Source of the DNA: CBDCYS01 sp965226245
GTDB lineage: Bacteria > Acidobacteriota > Terriglobia > Bryobacterales > UBA6623
Length of the DNA: 64,000 nt
Assembly: GCA_965226245.1 (NCBI GenBank)
Contig: CBDDCL010000015.1
Location: 806,001 to 870,000 of the forward strand
Reading direction: 5' to 3'
The notes under the pieces are model-generated. The model was not told the origin of the DNA. It saw only the letters and a program-made list of their open reading frames with translations, and made no database searches. Below are positions 27,341 to 36,665 of the stretch, piece by piece. The position numbers and the translations under genes were made by a program. Each line of letters opens with the position of its first letter. The stretch's first letter is position 1.

Positions 27341-29455
27341 ATGACAAAGGTTGCCGTCCCAGCCCTAGCAACGGTCCTGTCGCTCGTCGGCTGTGGCTCT
27401 TCTGACTCCTCCCCGCCCTCCACCAAAATCGAAATGGTCGAAGAAACAATCCATGGCGTGAAGGTCGCCGACCCCTATCGCTGGCTCGAAGACCAATCGA
27501 GCCCCGCTGCCAGGGAATGGGTCGCCCAACAAACCGCTTACGCCCGCGGCATCCTCGATCCGCTGCCCACACGCGAAAAACTCCGCGGACGCCTGGGTGA
27601 AGTTCTCAGCACTGGCTCGGTAACACCTCCCGAAGTCGCGGCTGGACGCTACTTCTACGCGAAAAAAGAGGGCGATCAAAATCAGCCCATCGTTTACATG
27701 CGCGAGAGCCTGGATGGCGCGGACCAAGTCCTGATCGATCCCAACCAGGGAAGCGCCGACGACACGGTCACCGTCGACTGGTTTGTCCCCTCCAAAGACG
27801 GCAAGCTTCTCGCCTACGGCAGCTCGGTCGGCGGCACCGAGACCAGCACGCTCTACGTCCTCGATGTAGACAAAGGCCAGACCCTGGAGGAGTCCATCCC
27901 GAAGGTGCGTTTCGCCAACCCGCAGTGGCTCAAGGACAGCTCGGGGTTCTACTACTCCCGGCCCCGCGATGTCGAAACCATCGGGCCGGGCGAAGAGGTC
28001 TACGATCGCCGCGTATTTTTCCACAAGCTCGGCGCGAAGTACTCCGACGACACTCTCATCTTCGGCAATGGGTTGGAGAAAGAAGAAATTCCCGATGCCA
28101 AGCTTTCTCCCGATGAGCGCTACCTGCTCCTCGATGTCTTCATGGGCTGGGGCCGCAATCGTCTCTATGTCCTCGACCTGGGCCGCAACAAGCTCATCAC
28201 CATCGCGGACGACGGGGAGAACGCCTACACCGGCGAGATCATCGGCGATACCCTCTATTTGCTGACGAACTGGAAGGCCTCGCGCTATCAAATCTTCGCG
28301 GTCGATTTGAGGAAACCCGAACGCGAGAACTGGCGCCGCATCGTCCCCGAAGGCAAGCCGGTCATCGAATCCGCGACCGTCGCGGGAGGCAAGCTGTATA
28401 CGGCTGGTATCGTCGATGCCCGCTCCGAGCTGGCCGCCTATGCCCTCGACGGCAAGGACAAGCAGATCATTCCGCTGCCTGAATCCGGGACCGTCTCCGG
28501 CCTTTACGGTGAAAGCGGCGGCGACGAAGTGTTCTTCGAGTTCACCTCTTTCGCCACTCCTCCAGCCATTTATCGCATCGATGTGAACGCTGATTTGAGC
28601 CAGCCCGGCGCGCTGTCGGTCTGGAACAAACTCAAAGCTGCGGTCGATCCAGGCGAATTCGAATCAAAGCAAGTCTTCTACCCCTCCAAGGACGGAACGA
28701 TCGTCCCGATGTACATCATCCACAAAAAGGGCGTCGCGGCTGACGGCACGGCGCACGGGCTGCTCTACGGATATGGCGGATTCAACATCAGCCTGACGCC
28801 CGTGTTTCGCGGATATTTCTTTCCGTGGCTCGAAAGCGGCGGAGTTCTGGCGATCGCCAATATGAGGGGTGGCAGCGAGTACGGCGAGGCCTGGCATCGC
28901 GCCGGCATGCTTGAGAAAAAGCAAAATGTATTCGACGATTTCATCTCGGCCGCCGAGTACTTGATTCAGAAAAAGTACGTCGATTCCGAGCGCTTCGCCA
29001 TCCACGGACGCAGCAACGGCGGCCTGCTGATGGGCGCCGCCATGACCCAGCGCCCCGGCCTGTTTCAAGTGGTCATCTGCGGCGTACCGCTGCTCGACAT
29101 GATCCGCTATCACCGCTTCCGCATGGCACGGCTATGGATCTCCGAATACGGCTCCTCTGAAAACGAAGAAGACTTTCAGTGGATCCACGCCTACTCGCCC
29201 TACCATCGCGTCACCGACGGCGAGTCCTATCCCGCGACGATCATCTATACTGCGGATGCCGACTCGCGGGTCGACCCGATGCACGCCCTGAAAATGGTCG
29301 CCCGCCTGCAGGCGGCGAATGCTTCGGACGCACCGATCATCCTGCGCTACGACACCGACGCCGGGCACGGCGGAGGCAAACCGCTTTCGAAAACCATCGA
29401 CGAGTGGGTCGACATCTGGAGCTTTGCTTTCGATCAGTTGGGAATTAAATACTGA
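27341..29455 (+). CDS. Prolyl oligopeptidase, lipoprotein (S9A)
   Basis: The start at ATG 27341 yields a lipoprotein signal (MTKVAVPALATVLSLVGCGS, lipobox LVGC with Cys18) and 704 residues. Starting at 27287 would put 18 residues in front of the signal. The N-terminus shows the family motif GVKVADPYRWLED; a seven-bladed propeller follows. The catalytic triad is visible: Ser558 in GRSNGG, Asp641 in ADSRVDP and His676 in AGHGGGK. The enzyme cleaves short peptides after proline. The lipid anchor places it on the periplasmic side of a membrane. Confidence 0.95.
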   Translation: MTKVAVPALATVLSLVGCGSSDSSPPSTKIEMVEETIHGVKVADPYRWLEDQSSPAAREWVAQQTAYARGILDPLPTREKLRGRLGEVLSTGSVTPPEVAAGRYFYAKKEGDQNQPIVYMRESLDGADQVLIDPNQGSADDTVTVDWFVPSKDGKLLAYGSSVGGTETSTLYVLDVDKGQTLEESIPKVRFANPQWLKDSSGFYYSRPRDVETIGPGEEVYDRRVFFHKLGAKYSDDTLIFGNGLEKEEIPDAKLSPDERYLLLDVFMGWGRNRLYVLDLGRNKLITIADDGENAYTGEIIGDTLYLLTNWKASRYQIFAVDLRKPERENWRRIVPEGKPVIESATVAGGKLYTAGIVDARSELAAYALDGKDKQIIPLPESGTVSGLYGESGGDEVFFEFTSFATPPAIYRIDVNADLSQPGALSVWNKLKAAVDPGEFESKQVFYPSKDGTIVPMYIIHKKGVAADGTAHGLLYGYGGFNISLTPVFRGYFFPWLESGGVLAIANMRGGSEYGEAWHRAGMLEKKQNVFDDFISAAEYLIQKKYVDSERFAIHGRSNGGLLMGAAMTQRPGLFQVVICGVPLLDMIRYHRFRMARLWISEYGSSENEEDFQWIHAYSPYHRVTDGESYPATIIYTADADSRVDPMHALKMVARLQAANASDAPIILRYDTDAGHGGGKPLSKTIDEWVDIWSFAFDQLGIKY

Positions 29456-29503
29456 GGATTCTGCCCGAGAGAGCCCTGAAAACTTCATGGTGCTGCCAAG
29501 CAG

Positions 29504-29782
29504 GTGAGCCCTGCACCGTTGCGAATGGTTGACAATCCTATGGAAGAAGTTTCATTCACCAAGCTCCAAGGCCAGTATCTCGCCTTCATTTTGGCGTACA
29601 CGAAAGTAATCGGCAGGCCGCCGGCGGAGGCCGACATGCAGCGGCACTTCAAAGTAACGCCGCCGTCAGTTCACCAGATGATCGTGACGCTCGAAAAGAA
29701 ACGTCTGATCGCGCGAACGCCGGGGCAGGCGCGTTCGATTCAGGTATTGGCGCCTCAGGAGCAGCTTCCCGCACTTGACTGA
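29504..29782 (+). CDS. Small LexA-like winged-helix DNA-binding protein
   Basis: This 92-residue protein (or 85 from the ATG at 29525, MVDNPMEEV) is made almost wholly of a winged helix: TKLQGQYLAFILAYTKVIGR, PPAEADMQRHFKVTPPSVHQ, MIVTLEKKRLIARTPGQAR. It resembles the LexA N-terminal domain but has no autoprotease part, so it is not an SOS-cleavable repressor. Target unknown. It lies 48 bp after the prolyl oligopeptidase on the same strand. Confidence 0.75.
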   Translation: MSPAPLRMVDNPMEEVSFTKLQGQYLAFILAYTKVIGRPPAEADMQRHFKVTPPSVHQMIVTLEKKRLIARTPGQARSIQVLAPQEQLPALD

Positions 29783-30384
29783 CGCTCACGGACCAGCCGC
29801 TCGAAGCAGCGGCTACAACTAGCCAATGATATTTGAAATTTCGTTCGCGGGGAGTTTGGGCGGTGGTGGTGCTAATAAGGGCCCGGGCCTGGAGCTTTCA
29901 GCATTTCAGGGGCGTGCGGCTGTCGGCATGAGCCACGTTCACGTGGCTTGGTCTCCTTTAGGCCGGTCCTTTTAGGGCCGGTTCACAGGCCTCTTCTGAC
30001 CTCGTACCTCAGCCCGTTTCAACGGGTTTTCGTCCCACTCTGACCTTCAACCGCATGGAACCGCATTCTTGCGTGCTGTGTTGCCATTCTTGGCGAACTC
30101 GGCGCCACTATGAGCCACTTTCTCCCCACATGCGGGGAGCGCTCTTGCACGCCCCTCTTTCTGCGAACAATATCCTCAGAACCACCGGGCTAGTAGCTAG
30201 GCTTTTTCGGGGAATTCGCTCCGAAAAGCGGCTCCATAGACGCCGATGAGCGGTGTCGCCGTAGTTATTACCCACTCGCTAGGAGGCGTCCACCAGGAAA
30301 CGGGCCAAACCCCTGCGTCTGGAATTGCAGATTAGTTGCACACATTGTGCGGCCCATCGGCCGGGCGTATTCTCAGTCGATCGC
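29783..30384. other. 602-bp intergenic region with three hairpins
   Basis: Between two convergent genes. No open frame with recognisable product. Three hairpins lie close together at 29932-30026 (listed separately). The rest shows no tRNA, small-RNA or mobile-element signature that I could recognise. Confidence 0.5.
29932..30030. repeat. Cluster of three short hairpins
   Basis: GCCACG-TT-CACGTGGC type stem (29932-29948), CCGGTCC-TTTTA-GGGCCGG (29963-29981) and CCCGTT-TC-AACGGG followed by TTTT (30013-30030). All end in a similar GG..TT and have similar spacing (30-50 nt). The last, with its T-run, could act as an intrinsic terminator. The array resembles degenerate REP clusters. Confidence 0.5.
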
Positions 30385-31614
30385 TCACTCATAACGCAGA
30401 GCTTCGACGGGCACGACGCGCGCGGCTGTGTTGGATGGATAGATTGTTGTGAGATAGCTCACGGCCATGACTGCAACAGCGATTCCCGCGGCGTCCCAGG
30501 GGTGGGCGGCGAATGGAACGTAGCTGAGGCCATAGATCTCGGCATCGAGCGGAATCAGTTGATACACGTCGCAGGCCCAGCAGAGCAGGTGCCCGCCCGC
30601 CAAGCCGATGGCAGTGCCGACGGCGCCGATCATCAGCCCCTGAAAGACGAAGATCTTGCGGATCTGCGAGCGGCGAGCGCCCATCGAGATCAAAATGGCA
30701 ATGTCTCGATTCTTTTCCATCACCATCATGACGAGTGAAGTCAGGATATTGAGGGCTGCCACCAGCATGATCAGCCCGATCGTGATGGTCGTCACGAGCT
30801 TTTCGACCTTGAGGGCGTTGAAGATATCGCGGTTGCGCTCCATCCAGCTTGTGGTGGCGTAGGCGGGGCCCGCGATCCGTTCGATTTCTTTGCCGACTGG
30901 CTCCGCGAGATTGAGGTCGTCGAGGCGAAACTCGATGGCGTTGATAACGTTATCGAGCGAGAGGGATTGCTGGGTCGGTTTCAGGGCGGCCAAAGCCCAT
31001 TGGTGATCATATTGGTAGTATCCGGACTTGAAGATGCCGGCGACCTGGAACCGCTTGTAGCCTGGGATGAGTCCGAACGGCGTCATCTCTCCTTGCGGGC
31101 TGACGACAGTCACGACGGAGTTCAGCCGCGCTCCAATGCTCTGGGCCAGACCCGAGCCGAGAACGATCCCCGGGTATCCTTCGCCTTCTTCGAGACCCTC
31201 CACCGACCCTTCGGCCAGGTTTTGGAGAAGGTTGCCGACCTCAAGTTCCGCCGCCGGGTTGACGCCTTTGAGAACGCAGCCGCGTCCCCGAATCGGGCCG
31301 CTGATCATGACCTCTCCATAGAGCGCGGGGGCGACGGCCTCTACGTGCTCGACGCCGCCGAATCGCTCCAGGAACGGGCGCCAATCCTCGATTCCAAAGC
31401 CGCGTTCTTTTTCGAGAAGGCTGACGTGAGCGGTGGCGCCCAATAAATGACGCTGCAGGTCCTCCTGGACGCCATTGTTGATCGCCATGGCCACGACCAG
31501 GGCCGCGACTCCGGTGGAAACTCCGGCAACCGCGATCAGGGTGACGATCGAGAGAAATCCTTGTTTGCGCTTGGCCCGCAGGTAGCGTCTTCCGACGAAA
31601 AGCTCAAATGACAC
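30385..31614 (-). CDS. Lipoprotein-releasing ABC transporter permease (LolC/LolE family)
   Basis: This 409-residue protein has the LolC/E/FtsX layout: an N-terminal helix after FELFVGRRYLRAKRKQGFLS, a periplasmic domain of about 220 residues, then three helices near the C-terminus (LVTTITIGLIMLVAALNILT; MEKNRDIAILISMGARRSQI). Lol complexes pull mature lipoproteins out of the inner membrane in Gram-negative bacteria. It starts 5 nt after the lysS stop, so the two are surely cotranscribed. The ATPase partner LolD, often next to it, is not found here. Confidence 0.9.
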   Translation of the reverse strand: MSFELFVGRRYLRAKRKQGFLSIVTLIAVAGVSTGVAALVVAMAINNGVQEDLQRHLLGATAHVSLLEKERGFGIEDWRPFLERFGGVEHVEAVAPALYGEVMISGPIRGRGCVLKGVNPAAELEVGNLLQNLAEGSVEGLEEGEGYPGIVLGSGLAQSIGARLNSVVTVVSPQGEMTPFGLIPGYKRFQVAGIFKSGYYQYDHQWALAALKPTQQSLSLDNVINAIEFRLDDLNLAEPVGKEIERIAGPAYATTSWMERNRDIFNALKVEKLVTTITIGLIMLVAALNILTSLVMMVMEKNRDIAILISMGARRSQIRKIFVFQGLMIGAVGTAIGLAGGHLLCWACDVYQLIPLDAEIYGLSYVPFAAHPWDAAGIAVAVMAVSYLTTIYPSNTAARVVPVEALRYE

Positions 31615-31619
31615 CGGGG

Positions 31620-33170
31620 CTAGTCCTCGAGAGATGCCAGGCGCTGGTTGACGCCGATTTCACCTTCGGGACGCAGCAGCGGGAACAGAATTACGTCGCG
31701 AATCGAAGGCGAGTTGGTGAGGATCATCGTGAGCCGGTCGATGCCGATTCCCTCTCCGGCGGTGGGGGGCATGCCGTAGCACAGCGCACGGACATAGTCC
31801 TCGTCCATGGCGTGGGCTTCGGCATCGCCGGGCCGCTCTTGGACCTGAGCAAGGAAGCGGCGGCGCTGTTCTTGGGGGTCGTTCAGCTCCGAGTAGGCGT
31901 TGGCGATCTCCATGCCGCCGGCGTAAATCTCGAAGCGTTCGACCCAATCGGGATCATCGGGCTTGTTTTTCGAGAGCGGCGAAGCCTCGACCGGATAGTC
32001 GTAAACCAGGGTTGGCTGGATGAGCTGCGGCTCGCAGGCGTGCTCGAAGACTCCCAGCAGCTTTTCGCCGAGAGAATCGCCGCTTGCTACAGGAATGGGC
32101 GCCTCGGCCGAGCGGTTCAGCGCTTCGATCATTTCATTGACGCGCTGCTTGTCGGCCAAGTCATCGACTGTCGGACGGGTACCGGCATCGGGCCAGAACT
32201 CGACGATCGCCTCTTTCATCGAGACACAATGCAGGTTGCCAAAATCGATGCTTTGGCCATCGTATTGGATCTCGGTTTTCCCGTCAAGGACGGCGGCGGC
32301 GGCGGTTCGAAGCAGCTCTTTGCTCAGCTCCATCAGGTCACGATAGTCGGCGTAGGCCTGATAAAACTCGAGCATCGTGAACTCGGGGTTGTGCTGGCTC
32401 GAAATGCCTTCGTTGCGAAAGTTGCGGTTGATCTCGTAAACGCGGTCGAGTCCCCCGACGATCAAGCGCTTGAGATAAAGCTCGGGAGCGATCCTTAGCG
32501 ACAGGTCGACGTCCAGCGCGTTGTGATGCGTCTGGAACGGGCGGGCCAGGGCGCCGCCGTGGACCGGCTGCATCATGGGGGTCTCGACTTCGAGGAAGCC
32601 GTGACCTTCGAGAACGCCGCGTAGCGCCGAAATCATCTTGTTGCGCTGGATGAAGACGCGCCGCACATCGGGGTTCGTGATCAAGTCGAGGTAGCGCTGG
32701 CGATAGCGGATCTCGACATCCTTCAAGCCGTGAAACTTCTCCGGCAGCGGCAACAGCGCCTTGGCCAGGAATTCCAGTTTCTCGGCCCGCACGGTCAGCT
32801 CGCCGGTTCGGGTGCGGAAAATGCGCCCATGGGCGCCGATGAAGTCGCCCGCATCCAGCTTCTTATATAGCTCGAAAGCGTTCTCGCCGACAGCGTCCCG
32901 CCGGACGTAAAGCTGCATTTGCTGGCCGTCTTGCTGGATGTGGCAGAAACCCGCCTTGCCCTGCCGCCGGACGGTCATCAGGCGGCCGCAGACGCTGACT
33001 TGGGTCTTCTCCTGCTCGAGCTGTTCGCCGTCCTTCGATTCGTAGCCTTCACGGATTTGGCCGAGAGTGTGAGTGAAGGCGAACTTGCGCGGATAGCTCG
33101 TGAATCCGAGACTCTCGATCTCGGGGATTTTGCGATACCGCTGCTCGAACAACTGATCTTCCAACGACAA
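31620..33170 (-). CDS. lysS: Lysyl-tRNA synthetase, class II
   Basis: This 516-residue protein has an N-terminal OB-fold anticodon-binding domain (VSVCGRLMTVRRQGKAGFCH). Class II motifs follow: RYRQRYLDLITNPDVRRVFI (motif 1 region), FRNEGISSQHNPEFTMLEFY (motif 2) and GEGIGIDRLTMILTNSPSIR (motif 3). It charges tRNA-Lys. The length is normal. It is the first gene of an operon with a LolC/E permease. Confidence 0.96.
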   Translation of the reverse strand: MSLEDQLFEQRYRKIPEIESLGFTSYPRKFAFTHTLGQIREGYESKDGEQLEQEKTQVSVCGRLMTVRRQGKAGFCHIQQDGQQMQLYVRRDAVGENAFELYKKLDAGDFIGAHGRIFRTRTGELTVRAEKLEFLAKALLPLPEKFHGLKDVEIRYRQRYLDLITNPDVRRVFIQRNKMISALRGVLEGHGFLEVETPMMQPVHGGALARPFQTHHNALDVDLSLRIAPELYLKRLIVGGLDRVYEINRNFRNEGISSQHNPEFTMLEFYQAYADYRDLMELSKELLRTAAAAVLDGKTEIQYDGQSIDFGNLHCVSMKEAIVEFWPDAGTRPTVDDLADKQRVNEMIEALNRSAEAPIPVASGDSLGEKLLGVFEHACEPQLIQPTLVYDYPVEASPLSKNKPDDPDWVERFEIYAGGMEIANAYSELNDPQEQRRRFLAQVQERPGDAEAHAMDEDYVRALCYGMPPTAGEGIGIDRLTMILTNSPSIRDVILFPLLRPEGEIGVNQRLASLED

Positions 33171-33270
33171 GGGGTTTGCTCCGAAGTAAGGGAGGAGTAA
33201 CGAGATTTGTCCTTCATTATAGGTCTAGGGACGCCAATGGTTGATCGAAGATTTGGGCGGAGCGATAAAC

Positions 33271-33297
33271 AGAGCCGCGACCGTGAGGGAGCGGTTG
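33271..33297 (-). repeat. Dispersed REP-like repeat, copy 3 (inverted)
   Basis: On the minus strand AACCGCTCCCTCACGGTCGC followed by GGCTCT matches the copies at 5329 and 20185. It lies in the 192-bp gap upstream of lysS. Confidence 0.6.
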
Positions 33298-33362
33298 CCT
33301 CCACGACGCGATCGGCCTCTTTGAAGCGATGCACCCTCCGTTTGGTTCCGGCTCGGCCGCGT

Positions 33363-34772
33363 CTAGGAGCGAGTACGCATCAAGTAGAGCACTCGTTCGG
33401 TTCCGGCGATCCTCTCGGTGCGTTCCAAGGAGAAACATTGTTCGAACGCCCGCTCGAAACCCTGTTGCGTGTAGTCGCCGAAGATATCGACGCGCGAGGC
33501 GAGTAAGCGTTGGACCTGAGAATCTTGCTTCGGGACGAATTCGATGATCAGACCGCGGCAGAGCTCGGCAAAGAATTTCGCCACGTCCAACAATGGTACG
33601 TTATTGGCAATGACGAGATGGTGGATCAAGGCCAGGGCCATGGCAAGGTCGGTAGGCCCTCTTGCGATGAGGGAATCTCGTTCCCGGCTGGCCCAACCCA
33701 AACTCGGGCTGGGATTGACCAAATCGATCAGTAGCGGCATGAGCCGGGTTCGGCCCGATTTTCGGCATTCAAGATAATTGGCTTCGACTGAGGCCGGATC
33801 CGAGTCCATTGACAAAGTGGGTTTTCCCTGATCGGCGGCCAGCCGGCTGAAAAGGCCGACGTTGGCGCCCAGATCCCACACCTCCCCAGCGCCGGACTGC
33901 CGCAGAAACTCCGCAACGAGTTCCTTCTTCCTCTCAAACGCAGGCTCGCTGTAGTTGGTCTCGGAGTAGTATTGAGCCCAGTCCCCTTGGGGCCGCCAAT
34001 GGAGTGCTTCGGCGCCGGACTCCAAACTATCCATCAAGCCCTGGAAACCCAGACGGCTGACCTTGCTTTGCGATCGAGCGAGTTTGGCTCCAGCATGCTT
34101 GGTCTGGCTGCGGGCGTGCAGGTGAATGTGGATCAGCAGCGGCCACTTGAGGCGCGTGCGGAGAGGTAATAGCGCACTGGCGAGGTCGACCGGGATGCCG
34201 TCAATGTGGTGTTTCAGCAGTGAGGCGAGACGGAAATCGCGGTAAGCGATCAGTGCCAGCGGACCCAGAAAGTGCTGGCAATACTGGCGGTAGGCGACCC
34301 AAGGCTCACCTTCTCGATAGCTTTCGAAAGAAAGCGTGTCAATCAGCACGGGCCGGCCCTCGACGAACTGGATGTTGTAGGCGCTGCTGTCCTTCAAGCT
34401 CAGGCCATGCTCGAACGCCAGTTTTTGAATGCGGATTGTCGCCAGGGCGGCGTCTTTGAGTTGACTAAAACACCATTCGTAAGGGTAGGAAACAAAAGGC
34501 GCCCGGTTCGGCTGCAAGACTTTGTATGCCCCGGGCGCCGCTGCATGATGAAGTTCTACTTCTTGGTGCGCGACGAGCCAGCCTTGCTCAACCAGCTTGT
34601 CGTAGAGGCCCGACCGCATGAGCTGGTCGTAGTTGTCGCGGTAACTGCTGTTTACTTGGCGGTAAAGGGCGCCGTCGCGCTCGAAGACGAACCCGCTCGG
34701 ATCCCGGAACGAAGCGGCGATTCGGCGGCCCGGCAAGAGGCCGCTGGGATCGCGGTTTTCGGTAGGAGGCAT
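33363..34772 (-). CDS. SAM-dependent methyltransferase, NoeA-like
   Basis: This 469-residue protein has an N-terminal domain of about 200 residues with LKDSSAYNIQFVEGRPVLID, typical of NoeA-related methyltransferases. A Rossmann SAM-binding core follows, with VWDLGANVGLFSRLAADQGK (motif I) and LSMDSDPASVEANY (motif II). NoeA-type proteins are linked to modification of surface or secreted glycans; the substrate here is unknown. It is the last gene of a minus-strand set with a small membrane protein and two membrane sulfatase-like proteins, interrupted by a toxin-antitoxin module. Confidence 0.8.
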   Translation of the reverse strand: MPPTENRDPSGLLPGRRIAASFRDPSGFVFERDGALYRQVNSSYRDNYDQLMRSGLYDKLVEQGWLVAHQEVELHHAAAPGAYKVLQPNRAPFVSYPYEWCFSQLKDAALATIRIQKLAFEHGLSLKDSSAYNIQFVEGRPVLIDTLSFESYREGEPWVAYRQYCQHFLGPLALIAYRDFRLASLLKHHIDGIPVDLASALLPLRTRLKWPLLIHIHLHARSQTKHAGAKLARSQSKVSRLGFQGLMDSLESGAEALHWRPQGDWAQYYSETNYSEPAFERKKELVAEFLRQSGAGEVWDLGANVGLFSRLAADQGKPTLSMDSDPASVEANYLECRKSGRTRLMPLLIDLVNPSPSLGWASRERDSLIARGPTDLAMALALIHHLVIANNVPLLDVAKFFAELCRGLIIEFVPKQDSQVQRLLASRVDIFGDYTQQGFERAFEQCFSLERTERIAGTERVLYLMRTRS

Positions 34773-34969
34773 GCCGATACCCGGAGAGAATGGGCTCGAT
34801 CGCTAGCTCGCCGCCAAATAGCCCGCCACCGAGGTCTCGGTTGCAGGTTCGCAACCGTCGCTGGAGCGCGCGCGACAATCGAGTTTGGAACTAACCTTAA
34901 CGCCCCGCTGGATTGCCGTAGTCCAACGCACGACGGGGTCAGGGGGCTCCACGCCCGCCAAAAACTGAT

Positions 34970-35218
34970 TCAAGAATCGCTGGATGAGTCGTCGCCATTG
35001 GAGCCAGAGCCCCGAGAAGAGCCCTTCCGAAAGAAGCCCTTGATGTCTCCCCAAAAACGTTTCACCGCAAACGAAGCGCCCAACAATCCGGCCACAAGCA
35101 CCTGAAGCAGAAAGCTCCCGGAACCAGGATCGAGGTAGGCGGCCAGCGGCCGCGGAAAGCATAAAATCAACAACGCCAACAAAAGTGTGCCTCTCGCAAT
35201 GCGCATGGAGTCGTTCAT
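34970..35218 (-). CDS. Small conserved membrane protein
   Basis: From ATG 35218 the protein has 82 residues (MNDSMRIARGTLLLALLILC). An upstream start at 35293 would add 25 polar residues before the signal. The pattern is signal-like helix, AYLDPGSGSFLLQVLVAGLL, second helix, then FWGDIKGFFRKG and a Ser/Gly-rich tail. I recall similar two-helix proteins with a YLDPGSGS motif beside glycan-modifying methyltransferase and sulfatase-like genes; the function is not known. It lies upstream of the NoeA-like methyltransferase with a gap of about 200 bp. Confidence 0.65.
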   Translation of the reverse strand: MNDSMRIARGTLLLALLILCFPRPLAAYLDPGSGSFLLQVLVAGLLGASFAVKRFWGDIKGFFRKGSSRGSGSNGDDSSSDS

Positions 35219-35345
35219 ATTAGCCGGAATTTCCGATTTGGAACTCCGTCCCCCCCCTGATGGTACACGCTTCGCCATCGGGGTCGCAAGCAATTTTGGG
35301 TAGTGGGGTCATAGCGTGGAGATGGCTAACAGGGCTCCGTAGCCC

Positions 35346-35687
35346 TCACTCAGGCGGTACCTTTGCTAGATACTGCTGTGGCTCGACTGTATCGGGCTTT
35401 GGCCGAATAGGGCCGTACAAGTCCTTGTAGCTCTCAAGCGAGCGACCTAAGACTTCGTGGAGAGACTGGGCGTGTTCTGGTGACATTCCTATCATGGCCG
35501 ACACCTGGATCAACTTTTGTTGTTCTTCGCCAAAGTCAACTGGGTATACCGAGCCGAAGGTAAGCTTGAACCCGTTGTACCCCATATTGACGGTGGCGAT
35601 GTCCGCATAGTGCTGACCCATGCCTGCCGGGATCTGCATCCCTGCGGTCTGTTGACCCTTCTTATCATCCGGCTTTTCATCCTTCAT
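35346..35687 (-). CDS. DUF3467-type protein
   Basis: This 113-residue protein has HYADIATVNMGYNGFKLTFG followed by VYPVDFGEEQQ, the strand pattern of DUF3467 proteins. Function unknown. Its start overlaps the end of the XRE gene by 11 bp, so it is translationally coupled to the antitoxin and is a likely third member of the module. No catalytic motif is visible. Confidence 0.7.
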   Translation of the reverse strand: MKDEKPDDKKGQQTAGMQIPAGMGQHYADIATVNMGYNGFKLTFGSVYPVDFGEEQQKLIQVSAMIGMSPEHAQSLHEVLGRSLESYKDLYGPIRPKPDTVEPQQYLAKVPPE

Positions 35688-36243
35688 TGATGGCTTCCTC
35701 CGATGAATACGTAGTCCCTTCGCTGCTTAGGGAAACAGGGAACTCGATGAGCTTTGCCCGATCTTGGGGTGGTTTTAGTACCGATGCAGAAACCCGCTCC
35801 ATGTTACTCGGATTGCCATCCCACGTTTGAGCGACAGCGACGTACTGGGGCGTTACTCTATTGAGGATCGGATCGCTGGACGGCGTTTTCCTCTTCAGTG
35901 ATTCTCGTCCAAATCGCGCGACTTCATTCAGTAAGGGCCCAAAGGTCTCAAAGCTAATCTTCAAACGGACTTTGAGGGCGCGAGCAATCCGACGAAGAGT
36001 CTCCGTTTTCCAAGCAGAATAGTTCACGTTCTCCAAGCGTGACACACCAGCCTGTTGAGTACCGATTGCTTCCGCAAGATCCGCCTGAGTCATTTTCCGC
36101 TGCTCTCTAAGAGCCTTGATTTGGGCGGCCACGAATGTGTTCAAAAACGATTCGGCATATCCGTACCTGAACTCCTCATCGTCCAAGAGGTCACGGCGTA
36201 ACTGTTCGCGGAATTCGTAAGATTCGTCGTCGTGTGGGGTCAT
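35677..36243 (-). CDS. XRE-family DNA-binding protein, probable antitoxin
   Basis: This 188-residue protein has an HTH_3 domain at about residues 38-95: IKALREQRKMTQADLAEAIG, then TQQAGVSRLENVNYSAWKTE and TLRRIARALKVRLKISFETF. The C-terminal 90 residues are variable. The gene begins inside the 3' end of a HigB-like toxin frame (about 50 bp overlap), as expected for a toxin-first (higBA-like) module. The toxin gene is broken (see 36191-37156). The XRE protein probably binds its own promoter, but that promoter is now separated from it by an inserted element. Confidence 0.85.
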   Translation of the reverse strand: MTPHDDESYEFREQLRRDLLDDEEFRYGYAESFLNTFVAAQIKALREQRKMTQADLAEAIGTQQAGVSRLENVNYSAWKTETLRRIARALKVRLKISFETFGPLLNEVARFGRESLKRKTPSSDPILNRVTPQYVAVAQTWDGNPSNMERVSASVLKPPQDRAKLIEFPVSLSSEGTTYSSEEAINEG

Positions 36244-36476
36244 TCAATAGCACCTTTCTGTTTTGATCGGCTCTTTCCAAGTGGTCCTTTGGTAAGAGAA
36301 CACGATCCTCTTCAACCGCGCCAAGCAAGAGCGTGATACCTAAATTATGCACTGCGGCGTGGACCTGAGGAGGGCTGAGCCGCAAGAGACCATTTGGGAC
36401 CCCCGAAAACATGGGGTAAAAAGGTAGGCTGGCAAAGATCCCAGCTTCGCCAGCCAACCCCAAGGAGGTCACCCAC

Positions 36477-36647
36477 ATGGTTACCAGACGAAAACAGCAT
36501 AGCTCCCAAAGGCCCGTCCAACAAGGCCCAGCCGTGACGGCCTCGCGGCCCAATAAAATCGGGGCTTCGACGCCTTACCACTTCCGCGGCAGGAAGCCGA
36601 CTCCCTACGGCGGCTTGCTGCCGGTGGTCGGGAGGGCGCTGATCTGA
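36477..36647 (+). pseudogene. N-terminal remnant of an IS1380-like transposase
   Basis: ATG 36477, with AAGGAGG 8 nt upstream, opens a 56-codon frame: MVTRRKQHSSQRPVQQGPAV, then IGASTPYHFRGRKPTPYGGL followed by LPVV. The YGGLLPV segment resembles N-termini of IS1380-type transposases. All of the DDE core is missing, so the protein is not functional. Family assignment is from memory of the family pattern only. Confidence 0.5.
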
Positions 36648-36665
36648 GAGGCTGGCTATGCGCTA

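Noticed and set aside
31608..32498. 296-codon plus-strand frame
   Set aside because: Antisense of lysS, whose class II motifs are all present on the minus strand.
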